A stretch of DNA of 64,000 bases from Saposhnikovia divaricata (GCA_036435485.1 CM071601.1:186532939-186596938); one strand, 5' to 3'; shown: positions 22,541 through 33,825, numbered from the stretch's first letter. Program-made: numbers and translations. The notes: a model not told the origin generated them from the sequence alone.

Positions 22541-23111
22541 GAGATAGGGTTTTCTTTAGGAAATCGTTTTCTCTCGTTGAGCTCTGTTTCTTAGTCGGAA
22601 AAGGCGGGAAAATTTTTTCCACGTAATGGTGACGTGGGGGACCCACGGCCGAATGCGGTTATCGAAGTAATGGTGGACCCCTACTTTTGTTTCAACTTTT
22701 CCTAGAAAACAGGGTCCGTTTGATTTATTGGGTAGTGATACACACCGTGGGTTATTTCTATACACGTGTCTAACCCAATTTTTACATATAAATCTCTTCA
22801 CATCTTTCTAACTTCTCTTCATCCCATTTTTCTTAAGTGATCAAGTTGTCCGAAAAGATATCACGAGGAGTGCTTAGCAAGAGCGAAAACAGGTACGCCC
22901 TTTATTTCTTTCTCTTTCTTTCTTCAATATATACGCATTTCTCCTTGTTTCAGTAGTATAGAGGGGGAAAGGATTCGGTTGTCACTTTCGATTTGGGTTT
23001 GCGATTTTTTTTTTTTTTTTTTTTTCTTTGGGGATTCTTTAGTCTGAGTAATCGTTAGATTAAGGTTTTTAGTGATTCCCATTTCTGTGATTCTTCTTGT
23101 TTAGTGAAGAG
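22541..23111 (+). promoter_or_regulatory. probable promoter and leader of the Tat antisense gene
   Basis: It lies between the 3' LTR and the antisense coding start. It has a TATA-like TTACATATAAATC at about 22782-22794, then a leader with a likely intron from GT at 22893 (after CGAAAACAG) to TTAG at 23101-23104, seven bases before the ATG at 23112. It also has a 20-base T run at about 23007-23025. Confidence 0.5.
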
Positions 23112-25920
23112 ATGACCAAGAGAAAGAGAGACACGGGTATCCAGGAGGATGAGAGCGCTACAGATTCAGACAATGAGCAGTTATCTGGATCTGGGAACAT
23201 AGGGGGTTTTGGGAGCTGGACTGAAACTTCCAACCCAAGTGAGGGGTCTTCCACGGAGGGCAATTCGGATAGACCTCTGGCATGGAGGATCCCTGTTGGG
23301 AAGTCGGTTGTCGTTCAGAAGAAACCTAGGGAGGTTATGGCGATAGGGGGTATGAAAAAGGGATTTCTGAATAAGGGAAAGTCGCCTAAGGGGAAGGAGA
23401 AGATAACCAAGGGTGCCGAGACACCACAAGCGGGAAAGGGGTCTTTAGTGGGTATTGCTAAGGATAAGGGCAAGAAGAAGATAGTTAAAGAGCTTAGGAT
23501 TCCCACTAGAAGTTGTCTCGGCTCGGAAAAGGGATGGTTAGACACTACAGATAAATTTGTGAACACCCCTCCGGACTTTGATAGGAAACTCTATTTCAAG
23601 GTCTATGGGAAAGGATGTTATCACAGAGCAGGGGAGGCGAAAATCCCTGACGACATTCTTAAGGGTGAGCTGGGGAGGTTAGAATACATTAACAAACGGT
23701 GCACCTTTGATAGGGACTATTTGTGGGCGGTGAGGTATGCTTTTCAGATTCCCGAGGAGTATGAGATAAAGATGCCGGAGGAGGGTGAATTTATATACCA
23801 TCGAGGAGGCGATCTATGGGTGGGGATTCCTTTAGAGCATTTCAGGGCAGGACTGCGGTTGCCGATGCACAGATTCTTTCATACTCTCCTGAAAGATTTG
23901 AGGTTGGGTCTGGGTCAGTTGGGTCCTAACTCTATTAGGAAAATTTGTGCCTTTATTGCTAGATGTACGGAGTTGGGGAGGGAACCTACCCTCTCCTTGT
24001 TTTGGTCTCTGCATAAGTTGCAAGCTTCCCGGACGTACGTTCCCCTGTTCGAGCTTCATTGGAAAGAGGGCAAAGCCTTAGGGGGATCGTTGGTGGAGGG
24101 TCCTTCTACCAACAAGGGCTGGCACGGGGAGTTTGTCTTTGTCCGAGGGGGGGATTTGGGGTATCTCCCGGAGTATCGTAAGAATGATGGGGTCACAGGG
24201 GCTGTCCGAAGGGTTGAACACTTGCAACCCGAAGAAATGGGGGAAGCCATAAAATTTGCAGGGGAAAAGGCTGAGGGTTTGTGGAAAGACAAGACTTTCT
24301 TTAATGTTTCTTTCTTGATTGAGCATAATCGTGAGGATCTAACTGGCTTTGTTCTTTTGTTATCTGTTGAATACGATTTAGGGATTCACTTATGAATTTC
24401 TTTTGAATTATTCTTTGGTGTTTTGCTTTTGTCGATTATTTTCTGACTTTATCTGATTAGACTTTTCTTTCTTATTTCTTCTTAGTTCTGCTGGAGGACC
24501 TTCCTATTCGCCCAGGCATGAATAAGAGTCGAATTCTTTTCTTGGCTCAAAAACGGGCCTTAGCGAAGAACAGTGAAAGTAAACAGAGTGAAGGGGACAG
24601 TACTCAAGTGGCTGAAGCGTCCGTAGGGAACGTTGGTGTTGCCGTGGATTCGAACGTTCAAGCGGAGGCTACGGTTACTGTGCCAGTGACCAAGTCTGGA
24701 AAGAGGGGTTCAGAGTCGGGCAAGCTGGTCCTAAGAAAGAAACAGAAGGTCAGTGGGGCTGGGCTTGATTCCAGAGACGGTCCCAACAGCGACAGTGAGG
24801 TTGAGGAAGTCCTCCCTACGCATATCCGAGAATCTAGGGGGATTCCTACAGAATTGGTAGCAGGCGCTTCTGGATCAGGGCAACTCGAAGGGGTGAAACG
24901 CGTCCCTTCCATCGGAGGGGTCGAAGGGTACACTATGATCCGCTTCCGGACCGGTGAAGGATGGCTTGGCGAAGAGGTCCAAGGAAAAGGTCCTTTGGGG
25001 GCCCTTGATGCCTTCTCTTTGTCTCCAGACAAAGCTCGGTTGGTAAGGATGAACGATGAAGAGGTGTTGGGGAACGCAAAGGAAATGTTGGGGAAGGTAA
25101 GGTTTCTTTTTGAACTTCTTCGTTTGATCCTTTTCGTTTCTTCTTATTTAGTTTTGTCGGTATTGTTATGATGACTTCTTCATCTGTTTTCCAGTTTGGA
25201 AGTTATTTCATGGATGCGATGGAGAGGATGCTTTACAATAAGCGTCAAGCGAGTTTAGAGTCTGAGAAGGCAAGCTTGGAGAGGAAGGCTAAGACAGAGG
25301 CTTGGGGAACGGCTGAAAAGGTTAAGACCCAGTTGAATGGTGTGAGCCAGGAATTAAAAAGTGAGAAAAAAGCTCATGGCGAGGTCGTTAAACAGTTGGC
25401 CGAAGCTCAAAGTCATCTGAAGACGGAGATGGGGACGTGTGCTAATCTGCGATCCGAAATTGATTTGCTGAAGAAAGCTCTCATGAATAAGGAAACGGCT
25501 CTAAGTGAGATGACTAAAACCTTAGAGAAGGTGGAGCAAGAGGCTTGCATTACCTACGATGATTGCGTGAAAAGGTATAAGGAATCAGCCGCTTTCAGAG
25601 AAGACGTAGAAGTCGAAGCGGGGATTTATCACGAGATGGGTTTTAATGATTGTCTGGGTTTTGTTGGCGTGGGGAATGCCATTGATCTCAAGGTGCATTC
25701 TGTCGAGTGTTTTCGGGAGGCGGAGTTGGCCAAAGTCCAAGAAACTCGAGAAGGGGATGACGGGGCCAAAGTCCAAGAAACTCGAGAGGGGAATGACGGG
25801 GATACCGTAGCGGTAGCCATGGGGGCTGAGAAGAATACGGTTGAAGCTGGTGGGGATGGACAACCTGTTGAAGAACCTAGGGTTGATCCCGAGAAGATGG
25901 ATGATGTCGCAGCCGTCTAG
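23112..25920 (+). CDS. antisense spliced gene of the Tat element (putative gypsy-type transposon domain)
   Basis: It lies opposite to gag-pol, between pol and the 3' LTR. Proposed exons 23112-24330, 24486-25096 and 25195-25920 give 851 aa; all introns are GT-AG, phases agree and the joins read smoothly. The N-terminus is basic (MTKRKRD) and Lys/Gly rich up to about residue 130. Residues about 150-400 (LYFKVYGKGCYHRAG ... IPLEHFRAGLRLPMHRFF ... GPNSIRKICAFI) resemble the domain named putative gypsy-type transposon (Transposase_28), known from antisense ORFs of Tat elements. The C-terminal third is a long coiled coil with two short repeats (AKVQETREG). The function is unknown; despite the name it has no transposase motif I can see. 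No internal stop was found. Confidence 0.8.
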
Positions 25921-26495
25921 GTGGCGGTCTTATGCTTGCGATGTTTTGTTTTGAAGTACTTTTCTTTATTATCTCACTGTAAGCCTAAAGGGCGTAACTT
26001 GAAATTTTTATTTTGTGGATTAGTCCTTTTTATGCTAATTCTTGCTTTTTATTAGTCCTTTTTATGCTAATTCTTGCTTTTTCTGTGGGTTCCTCATTTT
26101 TTGCACTTAATTTTATGATGGATGATTGGGGGTTTTGCCTTCCCCAAACAGTATGCATCCTTTAGGTTGCATGGTGATCCTGTTTGTGACATGGGTCGTA
26201 GATGTTGATGAAACCCTGGGTGTAGAGAGTGTTTATTTGAATAGTGCTTGTTAGCCGTAGCCTTGCATCTTCCTTGTTTTTTGGGTTTTGTAATTTTGAC
26301 GGTCAAGTCTTGGGTCTCCGCACGTTGACTTTGGTTTTAATGCTGTTGCGGGTTTCCAAGGGTCATGGGGAGTATGGAACGTTTGGTCTTTTGACCCGTC
26401 TCATAACTCCTTTTTCACTTATAAATATCACCCTTTGTTTATTAGCATCTTTCATCCTTTTCTCCTGAATCATAATTTCCTTTCTCTTCTTTTAC
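25921..26495 (+). other. spacer between the two antisense ORFs
   Basis: It contains a direct repeat of TTAGTCCTTTTTATGCTAATTCTTGCTTTT (about 26021-26080) and a TATA-like ACTTATAAATATCACCC at about 26417, about 80 bases before the next ATG, suggesting a second promoter. Confidence 0.5.
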
Positions 26496-26741
26496 ATGGA
26501 TCCAAAAAATTTGATCTATCTCTGGGAGGAAAATAAAGTGATCGTGGATGGGCTTGTTTTTGATGGGCCAGAATCTGTAGCTGACTTTCCAGAGATCTTC
26601 CGCAAGATCGAGGAGGCGTTGGCTAAGCGAAAAGAAGCCCAGGAGGAAGCTCAGAAGATGGCGGAGAAGAAGAAGAAGGATGGTGATAACGGGGGTGGAG
26701 ATGCAGGTTCCTCTTCCAGCTCTATTGCACAGGTTGCATAG
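26496..26741 (+). CDS. small antisense ORF of the Tat element, unknown function
   Basis: 81 aa starting with ATG at 26496. It begins MDPKNLIYLWEENK, has an acidic hydrophobic segment to about residue 35, then a Glu/Lys/Ala-rich helix (about 36-62) and a Gly/Ser tail. It resembles no family I can name. A TATA-like site lies about 80 bp upstream and an AATAAT-type signal at about 26816 downstream. The frame is intact in a young element, which supports it being a gene, but chance cannot be ruled out. Confidence 0.45.
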   Translation: MDPKNLIYLWEENKVIVDGLVFDGPESVADFPEIFRKIEEALAKRKEAQEEAQKMAEKKKKDGDNGGGDAGSSSSSIAQVA

Positions 26742-28239
26742 CTGGTTGGAGTTGGAGGGGGAATTTTTATGTTTTTATTTTGAAGAAACTTGTATCTTGT
26801 TTTTTAAATATGAATGAATAATGGTCCGGTTTCTTTTTACCTTTTGCCTTTCTTTTTGTTGATTTATTTCGCATTGTTCCTGGCCTGGAGAAGGTCAGTT
26901 AATACATTTAATAATTGTATTAACTGTATGATTTATCCTAAGCATACAGTTAATTCGATTATGTTCTAATATAATTTTGCCCGAAACTTCATTATGAGGG
27001 AAATGAATGAGTGGGTTATACTAGTAATCGATGCTGTAGGTAATTGGATGCAGGCACAGGTTGCCATAATCGAAGCGAATATTCTGGCTATTTGCACCTT
27101 AGCTATGTGGCCGTAGCTGTTTGAATGCCTTCGGATGAAGAGATGTTTGCGAAATGGTATTACATAGAAAGATTTAAAATTATGCAAAATTCAATACGTA
27201 ATGGTCATATTTGTAGGCTTTTGAATGAAAGGGTTAAAACACGGCCAGGGCCGTGGCCGAAGGCCTTTAAATTCTATAAGTGGGCATGCTAAATCATGTG
27301 TTGATTCTCGTTTTAGTTTTTTCTGAAAACAACATAGAGTTTGGGTGAATCATTATCGAACATACAAAATCTGGATAATTTAAACAATGCAGAATCTGGA
27401 CAATATAATCAAAGTTCTACTTTCGAGTTTTTTAATTGATATGGGTAGGGTTTTTTCCGTTGAATGAAAGGGTTAAAACACATCCTTTTATGAGGAAGGC
27501 ATGGCTAGAGCCGTAGCCGAAGGCCTTTAAATTCTGTAGCCCTGTAGGGATCATATTTGAACCGCCAGTTATGCCTGAGTACAATCTTTCAGGAAAATGT
27601 AGATATCGTAAGTCATTCGTTCATTTCTCGCTGTTTTTTCTCCGGAGGAAGAAAGGGAGTCCAGATAGTATAATAATTTTAGAACAAGATTCAGATGACA
27701 TAAACAAAGTCGAATCTGGACAATATAATCAAATATTCGTTTAGGTATTAGTTTGAGCGATAAGCCTTTTCCTGTCTGACCAGGGAACCAATTCATGCCG
27801 TAGTTTCTTTGGAACTACATATGTTGGCTTAAGAATGAAAAGGTGTTGTACCAGAATCTATTCATGCCGTAGCCTAAATAGGGCTACATATGTTGGCCCA
27901 TTAATGAATAGATTGCCCCATCTATGCCTTTAGTCCTGTTCGAACTAATCATATTGGCTATTTGAATAGGGGGCTATAGATATCCTCAAATACATAGGCA
28001 TGGCCTCATAGGTATAAGGCTTTGGTCTCGGGAGACAGAGAAATATTTGACAGATATGATACCACATAGCCAATTTAAACGATATAATAATTTAAACGAG
28101 TACCCAAAAACGTACACACAGTGATAATTTATACATATACTAATTCCGTACACATCAAAACAAGATAAGTAACTTTTAAGTTACTGCTAGTGGGTTCTTT
28201 TACAGCAAAAGCATAAGGTAGATGGGGTAGAAACAGTAC
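26742..28239 (-). other. non-coding 3' region of the Tat element with repeats
   Basis: It lies between pol and the antisense ORFs. Direct repeats are clear: GAATGAAAGGGTTAAAACAC with GCCGAAGGCCTTTAAATTCT at about 27223-27276 and again at about 27463-27536; AATCTGGACAATATAATCAAA at about 27391 and a variant at about 27714; and CATGCCGTAG...CATATGTTGG units at about 27794-27900. No gene-sized frame is credible. Confidence 0.65.
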
Positions 28240-31200
28240 CTAAGGGAAGAATCTCTTGAGATGGATCGCGTGCCAGGTGTTGGGGATTATCTCCCCATTG
28301 AGTCTAGCAAGAACATAAGTACCTGGTCGAAGAGCTTTTCGTACCACATAAGGGCCTTCCCATACAGGGTCCAGTTTTTTGGTGTGAGATGGGTCTGAAA
28401 CAGCCGTAGACCGTAGCACTTTGTCCCCTTCCTGAAATTGCCGAGGGTGGATCTTTTTGAAATATTTGGCCGTCGCCTGTTTGTACGTGGCCATGCGGAT
28501 GACCGCATTCTCTCTTCTTTCTTCTATCAAATCCAGGTTTGTTCGAAGTCCTATTTCATTAAGCTGTTGATCATAACTTTGCACTCGGTGAGAAGTCTCT
28601 CCAATTTCCACTGGTATCAGGGCCTCGGTTCCATATGTGAGTCTGAAAGGACTTTCCCCTGTGGGCTTCCTATTGTCAGTTCTGTAAGCCCACAGGATGT
28701 TGTGGAGCTCTTCGGCCCACAATGATTTATGTTCTTCAAGATTTTTCTGGAGGCTTCTTAGAAGACTGCGGTTGGTTACCTCAACATGGCCATTAGACTG
28801 GGGGTATGCTACAGAAGATCTTCGATGCTGAATGAGGTAGGCGGAGAGATAGTCTTCAAAATCGGCATCAATGAATTGCCTTCCATTATCAGTTATCAAC
28901 ACTCTGGGGATTCCGAATCGAGTCACCACGGCCTCGTGAAAGAACTTTCGACACACAGTAGCTGTGATATGAGCCACTGCCTTGGCCTCTACCCATTTAG
29001 TCATGTAGTCGACCGCCACTATGAGAAACTTCAGGGCTCCTTTGGCTGGAGGAAATGGTCCGACAATGTCCATGCCCCAGACGTCAAAAGGTATCGGAGA
29101 TAATATAGAGGAAGGTAGAACCGGGGGTTGTCTGGGAATCGAAGCAAATAGCTGGCACTTAGTGCACTGTTTGACATAGGTTATGCAATCTTGCCTTAAC
29201 GTGGGCCAATAATACCCTTGTCTGAGGATTTTGTGTGCTAATGCTTCTCCCGACGAATGGCTTCCGCAAATCCCTTCATGAACTTCTAACATGCAATAGT
29301 CAGACTCGGGACAGTCTATACATTTGAGAAGGGGTGCCAAGAAGGATCTTCGGTAGAGACATTCGTTAACCACAGAATATTGTGCCGCTTTCGCCCTCAG
29401 CCTTTGGGCTGCCTTTTTATCTTCGGGAAGGATTCCTTCTTGTATATATAGAAGGATCGGAGTCATCCAATTAGGGCCCTGGGTTATCATTATGACTTGT
29501 AGGTGTTCGCCCGCAGGCATATTGACTGAAGGAACCGTTAGGGTAGAGTGATAGATGGCGGTGGTCATTTCAGCCTCTTCGGCTGTAGCCAACCTTGCCA
29601 AAGTGTCTGCCCTCTGATTCTCCCCCCTCATAATTCCGGTGAGTGTGACTTCCTCGAACTGTGACAAGCGTTCTTTCGTTTCTGTCAGATATTGTACCAG
29701 CATTGGTGACTTGGTTGTAAAACTACCTTGAATCTGATTTACTACCAACTGTGAATCACTGTATGCTTGAAGGCTTCGAATCTGTAAGGCTTTGGCGAGG
29801 CGGAGACCCGCAAGGAGTGCCTCATATTCGGAACAATTATTTGTAGTTGGGAAAGCGAATCTGATTGATTGCTGTACCTCAAACCCATCAGGGCTGATCA
29901 GAAGGACGCCTGCCCCGCTACTGTCCGTTGTCGTGGAACCATCGACGAACAACTTCCAAGGAGAGGGTAATTTTTGTGAGGGAGTACTCAAGTTGGGATC
30001 AATCTCTTCATCCGGCAATCCGGAGCATTCAACTAAGAAATCAGCTAAGGCCTGGCCTTTTATTGAAATTCTTGGTAGATATGTGATGTTGAACTGGCTT
30101 AGTTCAACCGCCCAGTTGACTAATCTCCCGGATAAGTCTGGCTTGTGGAGTATTTTCCGCAATGGATGGTTGGTGTAAACATTGATATCATGTCCTTGGA
30201 AATAAGGCCGTAGCTTCCGACTGGCCAGTAAGAGACAATACACCATTTTTTCTATGGTTGGGTAACGAATCTCTGCATTCCTGAGTACATGGCTGACATA
30301 GTAGACGGGTAACTGCTTTCCATTTTCCTCTCGGATGAGACATGAGCTTACGGCTTCGTTGGCCACAGCAAGATATAGGTATAATGGTTCACCCGTGACT
30401 GGACGGGATAGTACTGGAGGAGAAGCGAGGTACCTTTTTAGAGATTCGAAGGCTTCCTGGCATGATTTTGTCCATTCTATTTGCCGAGACTTGCTAACCC
30501 CCTTCAAAACTTCGAAGAATGGTAAACTTTTTTCTGACAGTTTGGATATAAAGCGTCGCAGAGAAGTCAGACATCCATTGAGGGATTGTACATGTTTAGG
30601 AGTGGATGGGGGTGGCATGTCCAGAATGGCTTTTGTCTTGTCAGGGTTAGCTTCAATCCCCTTGGCGCTAATTACGTGACCCAGAAACTTACCACTGGCT
30701 ACGCCAAAAGTGCACTTAGAAGGATTAAGCTTGAGGTTAGACCTTCTCAAGTTTTCAAAAGTTTCCCGTAGGTCGACCAGGTGAGCTTCTCTGCTTTGAG
30801 ACTTGACTATAACATCATCCACATACACCTCTAGGTTTTTCCCAATTTGGGTTGAAAAAATCTCGTTCATCGCTTTTTGGTAGGTTGCCCCTGCATTCAT
30901 CAATCCCATCGGAAGCACTCGATAAGCATACACAGCCCTATGGGTAATGAAGGAAGTTTTTGGTCTGTCTTCCGGAGCTAAGCTGATTTGATTATAGCCT
31001 GAGAATGCATCCAGAAAACTGAACAAGACATATCCCGCCGTAGCATCGATAAGATGGTCTATGGTGGGCAGGGGGTAGTAGTCCTTCGGTGTAGCCCTGT
31101 TTAGATCCGTGTAGTCTATGCATACCCTCCACTTCCCGTTGGGTTTCTTCACCAGGACCACATTGGCTATCCATTCGGGAAATTGGATTTCGTAGATGAA

Positions 31201-33825
31201 GTTTGCCTTTAACAACTTGCTGATTTCTTCGTCCACAGCTTGTTGCCTTTCGGGAGCAAAATTCCGTCTTTTTTGTTTGACGGATTTTTTATCCGGGTCT
31301 AGATGCAAGCGATGTAGAGAGATGGTTTCATCTAGACCCGGCATATCCTCCGGCTTCCATGCGAACACATCAGCATATTCTCGAAGCAACTGTATGACCT
31401 CTCCTTTCAGGGGTTCTTCGAGGCCTTGCCCCACGGACAGTAATTTCAAAGGGTCTCCAACAACCAATTCCACTTGTTCAGTCGGCTCACCCGGAACTGC
31501 CTTCGGAAGACGGGAGGTTTGGTGTTGGTCTTCGTTTCTGGGATTGGGCTGATAAGAGTTTTCGATGAACAGAACCTGCGTTCCTTCGGACTTGGGGGCC
31601 TTGGAGGCACTTCCCGAGTCGACCCTTTTTTCAAATTCAAATATCTTCCTTTTACGATGATTGGTTTGAGCCAGATTGAGTGAGGCAGAATAGCATAGTA
31701 ACGACGCTTTAGCGTCTGACTTCAAAGCACCCGTGCCCTCGGGAGTTGGAAACTTTACTTTCATGTGTGGAGTGGAAATAATGGCTCCCAGGTAGAACAA
31801 GGTTGGTCTCCCAATTATGACATTATACGAAGAAGCAATATCGATTATATAGTATCTAACAAGGGCAGTTACTTCTTGGGGGGAGGTACCAAAGGTGGTA
31901 GGTAGGTCGATCGTACCTTGTATCGGAACGGCATTATTCCCGAAGCCGTAGAGGGGCCCCCTTGTGTCTTCAGCACTCTGGTTTTCAATCTGTCCATCCA
32001 ATATCATTCTTCTCAAAGTGTGCCGGAAGATGATATCTACTGAAGAACCATTGTCTATCAGAACTTTCTTTACGTCTTGACCTGCTATGTCCAACTGGAC
32101 GGTGAGAGGGCCACTCTGACATTCATCTCCTTCTGGATAGTCCTTGTCTGTGAATGAGATTGTCGATTCAGACCATCGGAACGCCTTCTGAGCATCCAAG
32201 TGTAGGATTTCCCTCTTATGTGGAGGTGGATTTTCTCCTCCCATGATCATGTCTACGACATGCCTGGCTGGTTGTCCTCTACCACGAGGTTCTGGTGGGG
32301 GGGCGTTCTGTCGCCGTGGCTGTACATAGTCGTTTAGTAAGTCTCTCTTGATGAGTCTTTCTAAGAAATATTTCAATGAAGTGCATTCATCTGTGTGGTG
32401 ACCCACACTCGCATGATAAGCGCAGAATCGGGTTTTATCCCTCTTGTCTGCTGGGGTTCTCATCGGAGGTGGTTCCTGGAAAAAGTCTCTATTTCGGATG
32501 CACTCCAAGATTGCCGAAGGACTCCTGTTGAGAGGGGTGAAGGTTGGAGCCTCTTTGGCCTGACGGGGCGGGGCTCTTAGGTCCGTAGGGAAGTTCTTTT
32601 TCCCTGTCCCTCGAAAATCATCTATCCCATCCACTTGCATATTCCTTGGTTCTGAACCGGATGCCCCATTTCGAGAACTGGGATAGTATGCCCTTAGTCT
32701 TTCGTCCGTAGCAATATAAGCCGTGGCGATACTGTAGGCCTCGTAGAGGTCTTCCGGTTCTTTGTTGCATAGCTCCTTACAACAATCTTTGCATTCTTCG
32801 TAATTCATATTTCTTACAAACGAATCCACCGCGGTGGCTGGTTTAAGCTCTCTGACTTTAGACGCGGCCGTCTTGAACTTCTGTATATAATCTCGCAATG
32901 ATTCCCCAGGATTTTGCTTTACATTTTCTAAAGAAATGGTGTGCACTGCGTGAGGAATATTTACTCGGAACTTGGCCAAGAACACGACCTTAAATTCTTC
33001 CCACGAGTTGATACTTCTGGGGGGTAAACTCGAAAACCATGTCCTCGCGTAAGCTTTGAGTGTAGATATAAACAAACGACACTTTGTTATATCATTATAT
33101 CTGTGGCAGATCATTAAATTTTCATAATAGCTGAGATGGTCATTGGGGTCTGTGGTACCATCGAAAGACTCCAGCCCTGTTATCTTGACTCCTAGATCCA
33201 CCTGAGACACTTCTAAGATTTCAGAAAACGGGGACCTTCCCCCATTCATGTTTAATAGGGGTCCGGCTGCCAAGTCTTCCAACCGGGCTAACCTTGCCAT
33301 TAATTCCTCCTGTCTTTCCTGACGTGGGGCCGAAGAGTTCTGTTGGATTATTATGGGAGGGATTCTTCTGCGGTGGTTCCCTGATCTAGACCTCCTGCGT
33401 CTTTCCGCACCGGGGCTTCTCTCTCGATAAGACCTCCTAGCACGGGGTTCTGTTCGCCCGGACAACCGGGAGAATACGGATCCCCGGGACCCTGAGGATG
33501 AACGCTCCGGACGCTGTCGGAGTGAGCGGCTGGAGCTAGAGCTTGGGCGACGTTCTTCGTCGCGTGATGAGGAGAAAGAACGCTCCGAATGATAATCTTC
33601 AGGGAACTGGGTAGCGAAGGAGCCCTGCCTTTCATCTGGATAGTAGGGCTGATAATGTGCTTCATGATAATTCCCTGCCATCTGGGCTGTCAATCGATCC
33701 ATTTGCTCTTGCATATATCTCTGCTGTGCTCTCAGATGCGAGAACTGACTGTGTATAGGTGAACGAGGGGGGGAGTGTGATGCTGAATGAGAAAAACTTC
33801 TCTGAGTACTGGATTCTCGACTCAT
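28240..33825 (-). CDS. Tat gag-pol polyprotein
   Basis: One open frame of 1861 aa, with first ATG at 33825 (the frame is open further upstream but without ATG). Order: Arg/Ser-rich N-terminus; Gag core (about residues 200-400); a short Cys/His motif (CAYHASVGHHTDEC, about 470); protease with Asp591 in VLIDNGSSVD; reverse transcriptase with YVDD (Asp1003-Asp1004); a degenerate first RNase H, where the usual Asp is lost (LYLAVANEA); a second, archaeal-type RNase H with Asp1295 in LFVDGS; integrase with HHCC finger (from about 1514) and catalytic Asp1586, Asp1646 and Glu1682, a D-x35-E spacing. The second RNase H marks the Tat clade. No stop or shift interrupts it, so the protein is probably functional. 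It makes particles, cDNA and integration. Confidence 0.96.
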   Translation of the reverse strand: MSRESSTQRSFSHSASHSPPRSPIHSQFSHLRAQQRYMQEQMDRLTAQMAGNYHEAHYQPYYPDERQGSFATQFPEDYHSERSFSSSRDEERRPSSSSSRSLRQRPERSSSGSRGSVFSRLSGRTEPRARRSYRERSPGAERRRRSRSGNHRRRIPPIIIQQNSSAPRQERQEELMARLARLEDLAAGPLLNMNGGRSPFSEILEVSQVDLGVKITGLESFDGTTDPNDHLSYYENLMICHRYNDITKCRLFISTLKAYARTWFSSLPPRSINSWEEFKVVFLAKFRVNIPHAVHTISLENVKQNPGESLRDYIQKFKTAASKVRELKPATAVDSFVRNMNYEECKDCCKELCNKEPEDLYEAYSIATAYIATDERLRAYYPSSRNGASGSEPRNMQVDGIDDFRGTGKKNFPTDLRAPPRQAKEAPTFTPLNRSPSAILECIRNRDFFQEPPPMRTPADKRDKTRFCAYHASVGHHTDECTSLKYFLERLIKRDLLNDYVQPRRQNAPPPEPRGRGQPARHVVDMIMGGENPPPHKREILHLDAQKAFRWSESTISFTDKDYPEGDECQSGPLTVQLDIAGQDVKKVLIDNGSSVDIIFRHTLRRMILDGQIENQSAEDTRGPLYGFGNNAVPIQGTIDLPTTFGTSPQEVTALVRYYIIDIASSYNVIIGRPTLFYLGAIISTPHMKVKFPTPEGTGALKSDAKASLLCYSASLNLAQTNHRKRKIFEFEKRVDSGSASKAPKSEGTQVLFIENSYQPNPRNEDQHQTSRLPKAVPGEPTEQVELVVGDPLKLLSVGQGLEEPLKGEVIQLLREYADVFAWKPEDMPGLDETISLHRLHLDPDKKSVKQKRRNFAPERQQAVDEEISKLLKANFIYEIQFPEWIANVVLVKKPNGKWRVCIDYTDLNRATPKDYYPLPTIDHLIDATAGYVLFSFLDAFSGYNQISLAPEDRPKTSFITHRAVYAYRVLPMGLMNAGATYQKAMNEIFSTQIGKNLEVYVDDVIVKSQSREAHLVDLRETFENLRRSNLKLNPSKCTFGVASGKFLGHVISAKGIEANPDKTKAILDMPPPSTPKHVQSLNGCLTSLRRFISKLSEKSLPFFEVLKGVSKSRQIEWTKSCQEAFESLKRYLASPPVLSRPVTGEPLYLYLAVANEAVSSCLIREENGKQLPVYYVSHVLRNAEIRYPTIEKMVYCLLLASRKLRPYFQGHDINVYTNHPLRKILHKPDLSGRLVNWAVELSQFNITYLPRISIKGQALADFLVECSGLPDEEIDPNLSTPSQKLPSPWKLFVDGSTTTDSSGAGVLLISPDGFEVQQSIRFAFPTTNNCSEYEALLAGLRLAKALQIRSLQAYSDSQLVVNQIQGSFTTKSPMLVQYLTETKERLSQFEEVTLTGIMRGENQRADTLARLATAEEAEMTTAIYHSTLTVPSVNMPAGEHLQVIMITQGPNWMTPILLYIQEGILPEDKKAAQRLRAKAAQYSVVNECLYRRSFLAPLLKCIDCPESDYCMLEVHEGICGSHSSGEALAHKILRQGYYWPTLRQDCITYVKQCTKCQLFASIPRQPPVLPSSILSPIPFDVWGMDIVGPFPPAKGALKFLIVAVDYMTKWVEAKAVAHITATVCRKFFHEAVVTRFGIPRVLITDNGRQFIDADFEDYLSAYLIQHRRSSVAYPQSNGHVEVTNRSLLRSLQKNLEEHKSLWAEELHNILWAYRTDNRKPTGESPFRLTYGTEALIPVEIGETSHRVQSYDQQLNEIGLRTNLDLIEERRENAVIRMATYKQATAKYFKKIHPRQFQEGDKVLRSTAVSDPSHTKKLDPVWEGPYVVRKALRPGTYVLARLNGEIIPNTWHAIHLKRFFP

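Noticed and set aside
23181..24326. Minus-strand frames opposite the Tat antisense gene
   Set aside because: No domain wording; the plus-strand frame has the conserved domain and consistent splice sites.
28286..33665. Many shorter frames on both strands across the gag-pol gene
   Set aside because: Shadows of the 1861-aa frame, which alone shows protease, RT, RNase H and integrase motifs.
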